Notes: a model not told the origin generated them from the sequence alone. A stretch of DNA of 52,531 nt from Muricoccus harenae (GCF_009848505.1 NZ_WWDL01000036.1:1-52531); one strand, 5' to 3'; numbered from the stretch's first letter, positions 14,720 through 23,588 are shown. Numbers and translations are program-made.

Positions 14720-14960
14720 GCGGGTCCCGGAGGCTCTGCCTCCGGACCTCCGCCGGGGTGGCAGCGGCCACCCCGGACCCCGCGTTCAGTTTTTCAGGGA
14801 CAGGGCGCCGGCTTTGGCGCCGCAGGCCGATTCCCTGGATCGCGTGGGCTGCCGGGTCAGTCGCCTGAGGTCGATGACCTCAGGCGCGTCAACCAATCGC
14901 GGGGTCCGGGGGCCGCGTTCGGCCCCCGGTGGGGTACAGGGGCAAAGCCCCTGGCCTGTC
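14720..14960. repeat. Intergenic palindrome mosaic A (convergent NUDIX/Tim44 gap)
   Basis: Five hairpins lie in 241 bases: CCGGAGGCTCTGCCTCCGG (14727-14745, 7 bases after the NUDIX stop), GGGGTGGC/GCCACCCC (14755-14774), GCCTGAGGTC/GACCTCAGGC (14863-14885), CCGGGGGCC/GGCCCCCGG (14906-14929) and CAGGGGC/GCCCCTG (from 14938). It separates two convergent genes and probably ends both transcripts. The same modules recur at 19897, 31978, 37958 and 38123. Confidence 0.9.
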
Positions 14961-15965
14961 TCAGCCCGTCTGCTGGACCGCCGAGAGCAGCCACGCCTCG
15001 CGCGGGCGGCGGACGAAGGTCCAGATCTCCGTGACGGTCTGGCGGGTGTTGGGATCGCCCTCCACCACCTGTCCGCTGGCGTCGCGGGTCACGTCGATCA
15101 GGCTGAAGCGCATGGCGACAGTGGCGTATTCCATGCCGTCCTCGGCCCAGGCCTCGGAGAGGTCACCGGATTCCAGGCGAACGTCACGGGTTTCGTTGCG
15201 CCAGCCGCGGGCGGCGAGGTCGCGCAGGTCCTGCTCGAAGTAGCGGGCCATCTCCGGAGTCGCGAGGCGCTGGAGGGCGCTCACGTCCTGGCGGGACCAA
15301 GCCTCGTTGATGCGGACGAGGCTGGTTTCGAAGGCCGCGAAGTCGGCCTCGCTCACCTGCACCGGGCGGGAGGCGGCGCTGCCGCCCATGCCGCCGGCCG
15401 TGGCGCCGCCCATGGCACCGCGCTGCATGCCGCCGTCCATCTCACGGGCGTAGCTGCCTGGGACGCTGCCGCGCGGGCCGATGCCGGCCATGGCGGGGTT
15501 GCCCGTGGACGCGGCCCGGCGGTTGCGCAGCATGCGGACCACCAGCCAGACGATGCCGGCGATGATGGCGATTTGGAGCAGGAAGCCCAGGAAGCCAGCG
15601 CCGCCCGACATGCCGCCGAAGGCGCCGCCGCCGAAGAGCATGCCGGCAATGCCTGCGCCGAGCAGGCCGCCCATCAGGCCGGACATGAAGCCGCCGCCGA
15701 ACAGCCCGCCCCGGTTGGGGGTGGTGTAGGAGGGCGACGGGCGCGGGGCCGTCTGGCCGTAGCCGGGGGCCTGGCGCGGGGTTTCCGTGCGGTTGAAGGG
15801 CGTGGCCGTGCCAGGGGCGGTCCGGGTGCTGGGCGGCGCGCTGTAGGAGCGGCTGCCGCGGCTGCCGGAGGAGGCGCCGCCGCCCGGGCGGGCATCGGCG
15901 ATGGCGGGCGCAAGCGCAAGCGCCAGGGTGGCGAAGGCGGCCAGGAGACGGGCGCGGCGGCGCAT
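14961..15965 (-). CDS. Tim44-like domain protein, secreted or membrane-anchored
   Basis: 334 residues from ATG 15965 (GGGAGGA upstream); the open frame extends 22 codons further but without a ribosome-binding site. An N-terminal signal (RRRARLLAAFATLALALAPAIADA) is followed by a Ser/Gly/Pro/Thr-rich region, glycine-rich hydrophobic segments (FGGGFMSGLMGGLLGAGIAGMLFGG), a clear transmembrane helix (FLLQIAIIAGIVWLVVRML) and a C-terminal Tim44-like domain of about 150 residues (EADFAAFETSLVRINEAWSRQDV, YFEQDLRDLAARGWRNE, EIWTFVRRPREAW). The Tim44 fold is related to the membrane-binding domain of the mitochondrial import motor; bacterial versions are of unknown function. Confidence 0.88.
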   Translation of the reverse strand: MRRRARLLAAFATLALALAPAIADARPGGGASSGSRGSRSYSAPPSTRTAPGTATPFNRTETPRQAPGYGQTAPRPSPSYTTPNRGGLFGGGFMSGLMGGLLGAGIAGMLFGGGAFGGMSGGAGFLGFLLQIAIIAGIVWLVVRMLRNRRAASTGNPAMAGIGPRGSVPGSYAREMDGGMQRGAMGGATAGGMGGSAASRPVQVSEADFAAFETSLVRINEAWSRQDVSALQRLATPEMARYFEQDLRDLAARGWRNETRDVRLESGDLSEAWAEDGMEYATVAMRFSLIDVTRDASGQVVEGDPNTRQTVTEIWTFVRRPREAWLLSAVQQTG

Positions 15966-16036
15966 AGGGTTTGTCCTCCCGAGGGGAAATCTCACAGGGA
16001 TGTAATATAGGGGAAAGGTTGCGGATTTCACGGGGG

Positions 16037-16663
16037 TCAGGCCGGTTCCGCAGCGCGTTCCTTCATCATCGACTGGAACGCAGGGCGGGACTGGCAGGCT
16101 GCGATCCAGGCCTGAACATTCGGGGCAGCCTCGAAGAGGGGCTTCGCGGGCTGGGCGTAGCGGATGATCTCCGCAAGGTTGATGTCGGCTACGGTAAAGC
16201 GGCCGCCGACGAGATGGCCGCCACCGGCCTTCAGCCCGGCATCCAGCACGGCGAAAGGGGCGCGCAGCCGGGCAGCGGCGGCCTCGGGCTCACGCTTCAG
16301 CATGATGGAAAGGCAGTCATCCTCGATGCCCCGGCCCCAGAGGGTCCACATGGTGGTCAGGGCTTCCTCCTTCGCATCGCGTGGGGCCAGTGGGCCGCCA
16401 TGCTTGCGGACGAGATAGAGGGCGATGGCGAGGGATTCGTGAAGGATCAGGTCGTCATCCTCCAGCGTCGGGATCAGGCCATTGGGGTTGATCGCGCGGA
16501 AGGCGGGGGAGGCGGTGTTGAGCGGGGCGTCCGGGGCGGCGGGGTCGGGCAGGCGGTAGGCCTGGATGACCGGGACGATTTCGTAGTCCAGTCCCAGCTC
16601 CTTGGCGGCCCAGACAGGGCGCGTGGCGCGGGAACGCAGGCAGCCATAGATCTTCAGGGGCAT
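16037..16663 (-). CDS. Glutathione S-transferase family protein
   Basis: 208 residues from ATG 16663 with GGAGGAAAA upstream. The thioredoxin-like N-terminal half has IYGCLRSRATRPVWAAKELGLDYE and the glutathione-contacting NPNGLIPTLEDDDLILHESLAIALYL (about 59-84, with cis-Pro and the ES pair). The all-helical C-terminal half contains FTVADINLAEIIRYA. Conjugates or reduces electrophiles using glutathione; the exact substrate is not readable. It is divergent from the ketopantoate-reductase-family gene 90 bases away. Confidence 0.93.
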   Translation of the reverse strand: MPLKIYGCLRSRATRPVWAAKELGLDYEIVPVIQAYRLPDPAAPDAPLNTASPAFRAINPNGLIPTLEDDDLILHESLAIALYLVRKHGGPLAPRDAKEEALTTMWTLWGRGIEDDCLSIMLKREPEAAAARLRAPFAVLDAGLKAGGGHLVGGRFTVADINLAEIIRYAQPAKPLFEAAPNVQAWIAACQSRPAFQSMMKERAAEPA

Positions 16664-16753
16664 CGGGCCGTTTTCCTCCGGGTTCGCGAACCGCGATAGC
16701 ATGGGGCGGGCGGGGTGCGGAGTGGCCGCTGCTCGCCATGGGGAGGAACAGGC

Positions 16754-17692
16754 ATGCGGATCGTGGCGCTGGGATCGGGCGGGGTTGGCGGCTTTTTTGG
16801 CGGGCTGATGGCCGCCGCCGGATCGGCGGAGATCGCCTTCGTGGCGCGCGGGGCGCATCTGGCGGTGATGCGGGCGCATGGGCTGACCATCGAGCGGGAT
16901 GGCGGGCGGCCGCCCGTGCATGTGCCGCGGGTGGAGGCGGCGGAGGATGCGGCCTCGCTCGGACGGGCGGATCTGGTGCTGATCGGGGTGAAGCTGGCGG
17001 ATACGCCGGCCGCGATCGAGGCGGCGCGGCCGCTGGTGGAGCGGGGCGCCGCCGTGCTGTCCCTGCAGAACGGGGTGACGAAGGACGATGCGCTGCGGGA
17101 GGCCTTCGGCGAGGCGGCGGTGATCGGTGGCGTGGTCTATGTGGGCAGCCATATCGCCCGGCCAGGGGTGATCGCGCAGACCGGGGCGATGCAGCGGATG
17201 GTGGTGGGGGAATACGGGCCCACCGCTTCCTCCCCGCGGGTGGAGGCGCTGGTAGCCGCGGCGCGGGCGGGCGGGATCGATGCGGAGGTGCCGCCGGATA
17301 TCGCGGCGGCGATCTGGCAGAAGTTCGTCTTCCTTGCTGGTTTCTCGGGCGCGACGGCGGCCGTGCGGCTGCCGATCGGGCCGATCCGCAGCAATCCGCA
17401 TGCGCGCGAATTGCTGCGCGGGCTGATCGAGGAGGCGGTGGCGGTCGGGCGCGCACGCGGCGTGGCGCTGCCGCCGGATGCGGCGGAGGCGGCGATGGCG
17501 CGGGCGGACATGGTTTCGCCGGAGATGACCTCCTCCCTGCATCACGACGTGGAGGCGGGACGGCGGCTGGAGCTGCCCTGGCTTGCGGGGGCCGTGGCGG
17601 AGATGGGGGCGGCGCTGGGGGTGGCGACGCCTTGCAGCGTGGCGGTGCGGGCGGTGCTGGGGCCGCGGGTGGATGGAGTGGCGCGGGGGTGA
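16754..17692 (+). CDS. Ketopantoate reductase family protein (PanE/ApbA)
   Basis: 312 residues from ATG 16754 (GGGAGGAACA upstream). The N-terminal NADP-binding motif is MRIVALGSGGVGGFFGGLMA. The middle contains IGVKLADTPAAIEAARPL, the LSLQNGVTKDD motif, and the lysine/asparagine region WQKFVFLAGFSGATAAVRLPIG. The C-terminal SSLHHDVEAGRRLELPWLAGAV resembles the substrate-binding block S-M-x-x-D-x-x-x-G-R-x-x-E of the family. PanE reduces 2-dehydropantoate to pantoate in coenzyme A synthesis, but many paralogues act on other 2-oxo acids and no pan genes flank it, so the substrate is left open. Confidence 0.88.
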   Translation: MRIVALGSGGVGGFFGGLMAAAGSAEIAFVARGAHLAVMRAHGLTIERDGGRPPVHVPRVEAAEDAASLGRADLVLIGVKLADTPAAIEAARPLVERGAAVLSLQNGVTKDDALREAFGEAAVIGGVVYVGSHIARPGVIAQTGAMQRMVVGEYGPTASSPRVEALVAAARAGGIDAEVPPDIAAAIWQKFVFLAGFSGATAAVRLPIGPIRSNPHARELLRGLIEEAVAVGRARGVALPPDAAEAAMARADMVSPEMTSSLHHDVEAGRRLELPWLAGAVAEMGAALGVATPCSVAVRAVLGPRVDGVARG

Positions 17693-18059
17693 GGGGTGTT
17701 GGGCGGCTGAATGCAACGGCGCTGTTGAACTTCTTCGCGCCCAAGACCGAAGTGGCCGAGCGCCGACAACACTCCTGAAAGCAGACTCCCATCGCCCGGC
17801 AACCATGGGCGGTTAGGGGCCAGGGGACCTGTGCCCGGCTTTGATAAGCCACACGCCGCAGCGGCTTTGTCGAGCATGCAGGTACCGGATGCTGTGTGCC
17901 GGGCCACCCGTGCACAAGCCTCCTGCCGGGAACGTGGTTCACCGTTGCGCGGGCCCATCCCCGCCGGCGCTGGCCAGCAGGCGAAGTGCGGCTGTGGTCC
18001 TGCACGCGTCCGCGGCAGAACCGTTCTTTTCAGGATGTCCTCGCTGGCCGTTCCGGCGC
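17693..18059. other. Gene-free stretch
   Basis: 367 bases between the ketopantoate-reductase-family gene and the CelD-type gene end. No frame has family features or a ribosome-binding site, and there is no tRNA or obvious terminator. It looks less GC-skewed at third positions than its neighbours, which suggests decayed or imported DNA. Confidence 0.5.
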
Positions 18060-19373
18060 TTAGCGCCCAGGCATGAGCCGCGCAGCCACGGTCTTCAGCG
18101 GCATCGCCCGTTGGCGCAGACGCAGCGCGGCACTTCGCAGCATGTCCCGAACCTGGCGCGCAGTGGCCTTCATCCTGCGGAGGCTTCGCTCCCGTGCTGC
18201 CAGCAGCGCGATGCCGAGTCCGCCATGCGATCGCAGATCGATGAGTATGTCCACCAGTTCCTGCCGCTCCGGCCAGCGCTCGGCCTGAAAGCCGACATCG
18301 CTGGCGTTGCAGGAGTCGGTTACCGCGACGGCAGGATCAGCGAGAAGCGTGCGGGTCGTATCCTCCAGCAGCAGCACGCCGGGCGAGGCGCGCCGGTGAC
18401 CTTCATCGAAGGCGGTTCGCCAAGTGAAGGCGCTGGCACCGGAGTAAAGGATGATGCCCATGGCCAGCGGCTGGTCGTTCAGGCGAAGCGCATGGATCGC
18501 CACCTTCCCCTGCTTCGCCAATCCCTCAATCATGCGCCGGGTCAGCGCCGCGGTTGGCGGCTTCGAGGCCAGCGCGCTTCCGCGCCGGGCCTTCCAGCCG
18601 GAGGCCTCCAGGGAAAGGAACTCCTCGGTCTCAACCGAGATGGCCTTCGGCTCCCTCGCCACTGAAAATTCTAACTGGCCCGCTTTCGCAAGTTGCCGCC
18701 GCTGCCGTTCCAGCCCCTGCCGCCGGGTCTTAGACATCGAGGCCGCCCAGAAGGCCTTCGGGTCGGGGTGCGGCAACAGCCGAGCGCGCCAGCGTCCCCC
18801 GATCTTGGCGGTGTGCATGCGCTCCTCGCGGAGGACGGCGCGGAAATCGGGCAGGAGCTCTGCGTTCAGGTCGCAAAGCTGCACCAGGCCAGGCAGCGTG
18901 GGATCGGTGCGCGCCGCAATGAGCAGGGCGCGCAGGGCTGGCCGCAGCGCATCGCGGTCGAGGACCGGTGTGCCGAGATAGGCCAGAGGACTGACCGGGC
19001 TGATGAGCGCCTTCCGCGGCCATGCCGGGCGCGAGCGGCCCAGCAGCACGAGCCAGACGCCGACCAGACGTTGCGCCTCCGCCATCTCTGGTCCGTCCTG
19101 CCACGCGAGCAGAACGCGCAGTTGCCGGCCGGACTGCTCCGCCACAGCCAGCGCAAAGGCTGGCTCCATGAAAATGTTCGGCACTGCGGCGCGGGCGCAG
19201 AGCGCGCGCCACGGCGCCTCAAGGCTGGCAAAGGTCGGCGCGTCCACCACTTCCGCCCAGTGGCTGGTTCCGATCCCCATGGCCCCTGTGCCGAGCCCGG
19301 TGGACGTGGCGGCAACTGGCGCCATGCCCGGCGGCATGCCTGCCCGATCCAAGGTTTCGAATGTCGCGTTCAT
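18060..19373 (-). CDS. CelD/BcsL-type GNAT acyltransferase
   Basis: About 437 residues if started at ATG 19373; no strong Shine-Dalgarno marks this start, and an upstream extension to 19553 lacks support. The family (BioF2/FemAB-like double GNAT fold) includes proteins near cellulose or exopolysaccharide genes and some peptide or lipid acyltransferases. Visible features are WRALCARAAVPNIFMEPAFALAVAE, a central SKTRRQGLERQRRQLAKAG motif (the 'K-R-N-L-R-R' core of BioF2), SGWKARRGSALAS, and VAIHALRLNDQPLAMGIILYSG-FTW-TAFDE-HRRASPGVLLLEDT. No exopolysaccharide operon is adjacent. Long gene-free flanks on both sides suggest an isolated insertion. Confidence 0.8.
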   Translation of the reverse strand: MNATFETLDRAGMPPGMAPVAATSTGLGTGAMGIGTSHWAEVVDAPTFASLEAPWRALCARAAVPNIFMEPAFALAVAEQSGRQLRVLLAWQDGPEMAEAQRLVGVWLVLLGRSRPAWPRKALISPVSPLAYLGTPVLDRDALRPALRALLIAARTDPTLPGLVQLCDLNAELLPDFRAVLREERMHTAKIGGRWRARLLPHPDPKAFWAASMSKTRRQGLERQRRQLAKAGQLEFSVAREPKAISVETEEFLSLEASGWKARRGSALASKPPTAALTRRMIEGLAKQGKVAIHALRLNDQPLAMGIILYSGASAFTWRTAFDEGHRRASPGVLLLEDTTRTLLADPAVAVTDSCNASDVGFQAERWPERQELVDILIDLRSHGGLGIALLAARERSLRRMKATARQVRDMLRSAALRLRQRAMPLKTVAARLMPGR

Positions 19374-19896
19374 GCCGGCCACCGAGAGGGAAGGCCCAGG
19401 AGTAACCGCAGAGCGCCGCAGCCAGTATGGCGCATTGGGGCTACTTTCAATGGGATGTGCAACCGGACGCAACTCACGCGATCCAGGGACCTCCCTGCTG
19501 GGCATCGGCGCGCAACGGTATGGGTGAATGGCCACGAGCAAGGATGCCGACAACGGCGGCCGTCCGAGGGCGCACTACCGCACCCGGAACGGATGCGAGC
19601 ACGATCTTGGCCTGACCATTGGTGCGCCCCGAACAACCGCACTCTTCTGAACAGGGAGAAAAGCGTCCGCGGCGGAGGGCTTCGAAGGGGCCAGCCGCTT
19701 GCTGCACTGATGTCTCTTCAATGCGCGATGCATTGCGGAGCAGCCGTTCCGCTCATGGCCACCTGCTGCCAGTTCCTGCCCTCCACCAAAGCCGCTGTTC
19801 CAGCTGGCTTCGACAAACCGGCCCGGCTGCGCGGCGTGGCAACACCGCCTGCGGCGCTCCCGCTGGTCGGCCAAACGGAAAGACTGATCGCGGGGT
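19374..19896. other. Gene-free stretch
   Basis: About 520 bases upstream of the CelD-type gene. The open frames here have no family features or ribosome-binding sites. The promoter for the CelD-type gene must be here but I cannot place it. The right edge runs into palindrome module D. Confidence 0.5.
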
Positions 19897-19946
19897 CCGG
19901 GGTGGCCGCTGCCACCCCGGTGGAGGTCCGGAGGCAGAGCCTCCGG
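19897..19946 (-). repeat. Intergenic palindrome pair D, after the pmbA stop
   Basis: Read on the minus strand, CCGGAGGCTCTGCCTCCGG (19928-19946) begins 1 base after the pmbA TAA. It is followed by ACCTCCACC and the GGGGTGGC-AGCG-GCCACCCC hairpin (19897-19920 including flanks). The two-hairpin order and loop AGCG are the same as in copy A at 14727-14774. Confidence 0.9.
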
Positions 19947-19947
19947 C

Positions 19948-21303
19948 TTACGCACCCGCCATTGTCAGCCCTTCGATCCGCAGCGTTGGCGCATCAACGC
20001 CGCGGCGGAAGCGGAGGTCGTTGGCTGGCGTGATGTGCAGAAACATCTCCAGCAGGTTCCCGGCGATGGTGACGCCGGAGAAGGGCTCAGCGAGTTGGCC
20101 GTCACGGATCATAAAGCCGGAGGCGCCGCGGCTGTAGTCGCCGGTGAGGCCGTTGATGCTGCTGCCGATCATCTCGGTGACGAAGAGGCCTTCCTTGATG
20201 TCCGCCATCAGGGCTTCCGGCGTGAGCGGGCCGGGTTCGAGCCAGAGATTGGTGGTGGATGGGGAGGGCGGGCCGCCGACGGCGCGGGCGGCGCGGCCGT
20301 TGGATTGCAGGCCAAGCTGGCGGGCGGAGCGCCAGTCGAGGATCCAATGGTTGAGGATGCCGTCCTCGACGATGGCAAGCGGCGCCGTGGGCATGCCCTC
20401 GGCGTCGAAGGGGCGGGAGCGGAGGCCCCGGGGGCGGGTGGGGTCGTCCCGGATGGTCAGGCCGGGGGCCATGACGCGTTGACCCATCTTCTTCAGCAGG
20501 TAGCTGGTGCCGCGGGCGATGGCGGCGCCGTTCGCCGCGCTGGTGAGATGACCGAGGATGGAGCCGGCGACGCGCGGATCGTAGAGCACGGGCAGGCGCG
20601 CGGTGGCCGGTCGGATGGGGTTCAGGCGGCGGACGGCCCGTTCCCCGGCGTTGCGGCCGAGGGTTTCGGGATCGTCCAGGTCCGACAGGTGGGTGGCGGA
20701 GGAGTAGTCGTAGTCGCGCTCCATGCCCGTGCCTTGCCCGGCGAGGGCGGTGACGGAGAGGCTGTGGCCGCTGCGGGTATAGGTGCCGGTAAAGCCGTTG
20801 GAGGCGGCCAGGGCGATCACCGTGCGGCTCCAGCCGGCATCCGCGCCTTCGGAGTTGGTGACGCCCGGGATGGCGCGGGCGGTGTCCTCGGCGCGGCGGG
20901 CGCGAGCGGTAAGGACGGCGACGTCAGGCTCGACGCCGTCATCCATGTCCAGTGGCAGGTCGGCCAAAGCGGGCACGCGGTCGGGAAGGTAGCCGTAGGG
21001 GTCCTCCGGCACGGCGCGGGCCATGGCGACGGCGCGTTCGGCCAGGGCCGCGAAGCCCTGGGGGTCGGCGTCGGTGGTGGAGACGATGGCCTGGCGCTTT
21101 CCGAGGAAGACGCGGAGCCCGATGTCGAAGCCTTCCGAGCGCTCGACATTCTCCACCTCGCCCAGCCGCATCTGGACCGAGAGGGAGGCGCCGGCGGCGA
21201 GCATGGCATCCGCCGCATCAGCCCCCGCCGCGCGGGCGGCGGCGACGAGGGTGGCGAGGGTTTCCCGCGGGTCGGCCTTCTGGCGATCGAGCGTGGTGCT
21301 CAC
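19948..21303 (-). CDS. pmbA: TldD/PmbA family metalloprotease subunit (TldE)
   Basis: 451 residues from GTG 21303, which overlaps the stop of the M16 peptidase by 4 bases. TldE/PmbA is the non-metal partner of TldD in a heteromeric protease that acts on small peptides and cleaves microcin B17 leader or CcdA. The features visible fit the family: AGASLSVQMRLGEVENVERSE, GFDIGLRVFLGKRQAIVSTTD, IVEDGILNHWILDWRSARQLG, EMIGSSINGLTGDYSRGASGFMI and AGNLLEMF-HITPANDLRFRRG-DAPTL. TldD's HEXXXH zinc motif is absent, as expected for the TldE subunit. No tldD is in the window. Confidence 0.92.
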   Translation of the reverse strand: MSTTLDRQKADPRETLATLVAAARAAGADAADAMLAAGASLSVQMRLGEVENVERSEGFDIGLRVFLGKRQAIVSTTDADPQGFAALAERAVAMARAVPEDPYGYLPDRVPALADLPLDMDDGVEPDVAVLTARARRAEDTARAIPGVTNSEGADAGWSRTVIALAASNGFTGTYTRSGHSLSVTALAGQGTGMERDYDYSSATHLSDLDDPETLGRNAGERAVRRLNPIRPATARLPVLYDPRVAGSILGHLTSAANGAAIARGTSYLLKKMGQRVMAPGLTIRDDPTRPRGLRSRPFDAEGMPTAPLAIVEDGILNHWILDWRSARQLGLQSNGRAARAVGGPPSPSTTNLWLEPGPLTPEALMADIKEGLFVTEMIGSSINGLTGDYSRGASGFMIRDGQLAEPFSGVTIAGNLLEMFLHITPANDLRFRRGVDAPTLRIEGLTMAGA

Positions 21304-22607
21304 GCGGCGAGCCTTTCGACGACTTCCGGCAGGTGCGGCACACGGCCGGCCGGGCCGAGCGCCGCGAGGGTGGGCGGGGCGCGGAAGGCGCGCATGGCGG
21401 CCTGCTGGACCTGTTCCACGGTGACGGCGGCGATCTTGGCCTTGGTTTCCTCCACCGGGATCAGGCGGCCATGCACCTGGAGCTGGCGGGCGAGCTGCTC
21501 GCAGCGGGAGCCGGTGGATTCGAGGGACATGAGGACGGAGGCGCGGAGTTGGGCCTTGGCGCGGGCCAGTTCTTCCTCGGTCACATCATGCTGGACGCGG
21601 CGGAGTTCCTCCAGCGTCGCGGGCATGAGTTCCGCGGCCTGCTCCTCGCCGGTGCCGGCATAGATCGTGAAGAGGCCGGCATCCCGGTACGGGGAGTGGA
21701 AGGAATAGACCGAGTAGACGAGGCCGCGGCGCTCGCGGATCTCCTGGAACAGGCGGGATGACATGCCGCCGCCGAGGATCGTAGAGAGCAGCATCGTCGG
21801 GTAATGCATCGGGTCGCCATAGGCGGGGCCGGGGAAGCCGAGGAGGAGGTGGACCTGGTCGAGGTCGCGCTCCTCGCGGAACTCGCCGCCAGTGTAGCGG
21901 GCGGGCTCGGCCTGGTGCTGGTCGATGCTGGGAAGGTCGGCGAAGTGCTTCTTCGTCAGATCGACGAGCTGGTCATGGTCCACGGCGCCGGCGGCGGCGA
22001 TGACCATGCGGGAAGGGCCGTAGTGGCGGCGCATGTAGCCCGTCAGCGCCTCACGCGGCAGCTTCTCGATGATGGAGGCGGGACCAAGGGTCGGGCGGCC
22101 CATGGGCTGGCCGGCATAGGCCGTGTCCTGGAAGTGGTCGAAGATGATGTCGTCGGGCGTGTCGTTCGCCTGACCGATCTCCTGCAGGATCACGCCGCGC
22201 TCGCGCTCCACCTCATCCGGGGCGAAGGAGGAGTGGGTGAGAATGTCGCCGAGGATGTCGGCGGCCAGCGGCAGGTCCTCCTTCAGGACCTTGGCGTAAT
22301 AGGCGGTGGTCTCGCGCGCCGTGTAGGCGTTCAGGTGGCCGCCGACGGCCTCGATCTCGCGGGCGATGGCCTGGGCGTCGCGCTTTTCCGTGCCCTTGAA
22401 GGCCATGTGCTCGAGGAAGTGGGAGACGCCGTTCTCATGCGCTTCCTCGTCGCGCGTGCCGGTATGGGCATAGGCGCCGATGGAGGCGGTCTCCACGCGG
22501 GTCATGCTGTCGGAGACGATGGTGAGGCCATTGGAAAGGCGGGTGAGACGGACGGCGCCGCCGTTCAGCGCGGGGTCGGTGGCGGCGGCCAAAGTGTGCT
22601 CGGTCAT
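21300..22607 (-). CDS. M16 family zinc peptidase (mitochondrial processing peptidase-like)
   Basis: 435 residues from ATG 22607; no convincing Shine-Dalgarno upstream. The inverted zinc motif HFLEH lies near residues 63-67 (GVSHFLEHMAFKGTEKR), with the third ligand Glu in ERERGVILQEIGQANDTPDD about 70 residues later. The N-terminal RLSNGLTIVSD, VETASIGAYAHTGTRDE and the downstream LLSTILGGGMSSRLFQEIRERRGLVYSV are typical of single-chain alphaproteobacterial PepR/MPP-like proteins. Likely a cytoplasmic or periplasmic peptidase degrading short peptides. It overlaps pmbA by 4 bases, so the two proteases are probably translated together. Confidence 0.93.
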   Translation of the reverse strand: MTEHTLAAATDPALNGGAVRLTRLSNGLTIVSDSMTRVETASIGAYAHTGTRDEEAHENGVSHFLEHMAFKGTEKRDAQAIAREIEAVGGHLNAYTARETTAYYAKVLKEDLPLAADILGDILTHSSFAPDEVERERGVILQEIGQANDTPDDIIFDHFQDTAYAGQPMGRPTLGPASIIEKLPREALTGYMRRHYGPSRMVIAAAGAVDHDQLVDLTKKHFADLPSIDQHQAEPARYTGGEFREERDLDQVHLLLGFPGPAYGDPMHYPTMLLSTILGGGMSSRLFQEIRERRGLVYSVYSFHSPYRDAGLFTIYAGTGEEQAAELMPATLEELRRVQHDVTEEELARAKAQLRASVLMSLESTGSRCEQLARQLQVHGRLIPVEETKAKIAAVTVEQVQQAAMRAFRAPPTLAALGPAGRVPHLPEVVERLAA

Positions 22608-22701
22608 GCGGGTGGGTTGGCTTCCGGGAACATGGGGGGCGTTTCTGGGGTGAATGTAGGGAGTTCGCGGGCGTGGTGCGAGGCACGAGGCCGGGATGGG
22701 C

Positions 22702-23412
22702 TCAGCGCGCGGCCTGGCGGAAGGGCTGGGGCGGCGCGGGCGGGGGTAGCGGGAGGGCCTGGGGCGCGGCGGCGCGGCGGGGTGATTCCGGCGTTTCCGG
22801 GGCCATGCGCGGGCAAAGCAGGATGAAGCCTGCGAGCACCATGGCGGGGATGGCGGGGCCGGGGAGGCGCCAGGGAGCGGACTTCTTCGGCCGGCGCGCG
22901 GGGCGGCGGCGGGCGCGGGTGGGCGGATCGGCCGGCGCGATCGCCTGGCTGGCGGGGAAGTGGAACAGGCTGTCGGCGCGCGGCAGGTCCGAGACATGCA
23001 GGAGGAGCACGCCGGTGCGGGCGGCAAGGGCATGGGCCGCGGCGGTGAAGGTGGCGTTGGAAACGACCACGGCGCCATCGGCCCCGGCATAGCCGCGGCC
23101 GGCCAAGGCTTCCTGCACCGCCTTGTTGCCGACGGGACGGCCGTAGAGCTTGCATTGCAGCACGACGCTGCGGCCGGATTTGCGGGCCAGCACGTCCACG
23201 CCCTGGTCGCCGGAGCCACGGCCGACAGTGACGGACCAGCCGCGCGCGGCCAGGGCATCGGCGCAATGCTGCTCGAACTCGCGGGGGGTGAGGCTGGGGG
23301 CGGGGGTGGCTTGCGGGGTGGGGGCGGGTGGCGCTTCGGCCAGGGCGCCATGGGCAATGACGAGGACGACGGCAAAGGCAAGGAGCGCGAGCGCGGCGAG
23401 CAGCAGCCCCAT
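22702..23412 (-). CDS. Membrane-anchored restriction-endonuclease-like (Mrr_cat) protein
   Basis: 236 residues from ATG 23412 (GGGAGG 8 bases upstream; the ATG six bases earlier is too close). An N-terminal transmembrane helix (MGLLLAALALLAFAVVLVIAHG) is followed by an Ala/Pro-rich linker and an Mrr-type nuclease domain at about 45-150: FEQHCADALAARGWSVTVGRGSGDQGVDVLA, VVLQCKLYGRPVGNKAVQEALAG and GADGAVVVSNATFTAAA. The catalytic D-(E/Q)-x-K set is visible as GDQGVD and QCK. A second hydrophobic segment (AIPAMVLAGFILLCP) lies near the C-terminus before a Pro/Ala-rich tail. No methylase is nearby. Type IV restriction is one option; similar proteins are also seen as orphan housekeeping membrane proteins. 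Confidence 0.85.
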   Translation of the reverse strand: MGLLLAALALLAFAVVLVIAHGALAEAPPAPTPQATPAPSLTPREFEQHCADALAARGWSVTVGRGSGDQGVDVLARKSGRSVVLQCKLYGRPVGNKAVQEALAGRGYAGADGAVVVSNATFTAAAHALAARTGVLLLHVSDLPRADSLFHFPASQAIAPADPPTRARRRPARRPKKSAPWRLPGPAIPAMVLAGFILLCPRMAPETPESPRRAAAPQALPLPPPAPPQPFRQAAR

Positions 23413-23563
23413 GCCCATGCCCTCCCGGCGTTCCTTGGCCACCGGCAAGCGGCCGGGCGCCTGTCCGGGGGGCTTGCGACTCGGGGCCAGATGGCCGGGC
23501 AGGCCTTTTAGGTGCCGTTCTTCACAGGGAACTTCAACATGGGGGGCTAAGAGCGCTTCGGGG

Positions 23564-23588
23564 TGACCCGGTGGCTCTGCCGCCGGGT
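23564..23588 (-). repeat. Hairpin at the 3' end of the serine protease gene
   Basis: TGACCCGG and CCGGGTCA (23564-23571 and 23583-23590 region) pair around TGGCTCTGCCG, overlapping the protease TGA stop on the minus strand. The TGGCTCTGCCG loop resembles part of the GGCTCTGCC core of the intergenic palindrome family. It may define the 3' end of the transcript. Confidence 0.4.

Noticed and set aside
14720-14960. Possible riboswitch or tRNA in the hairpin-rich gap
   Set aside because: The hairpins are independent palindromes shared with other 3' ends. There is no acceptor stem, anticodon arm or known aptamer pattern, and the element follows, not precedes, a gene.
17693-19896. Insertion sequence around the CelD-type gene
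   Set aside because: No transposase, terminal inverted repeats or target-site duplication could be found by eye; only the long gene-free flanks suggested it.
22702-23412. Complete restriction-modification or defence system
   Set aside because: Only an Mrr-like nuclease domain is present, with no methylase, helicase or other defence partner; the neighbours are proteases.
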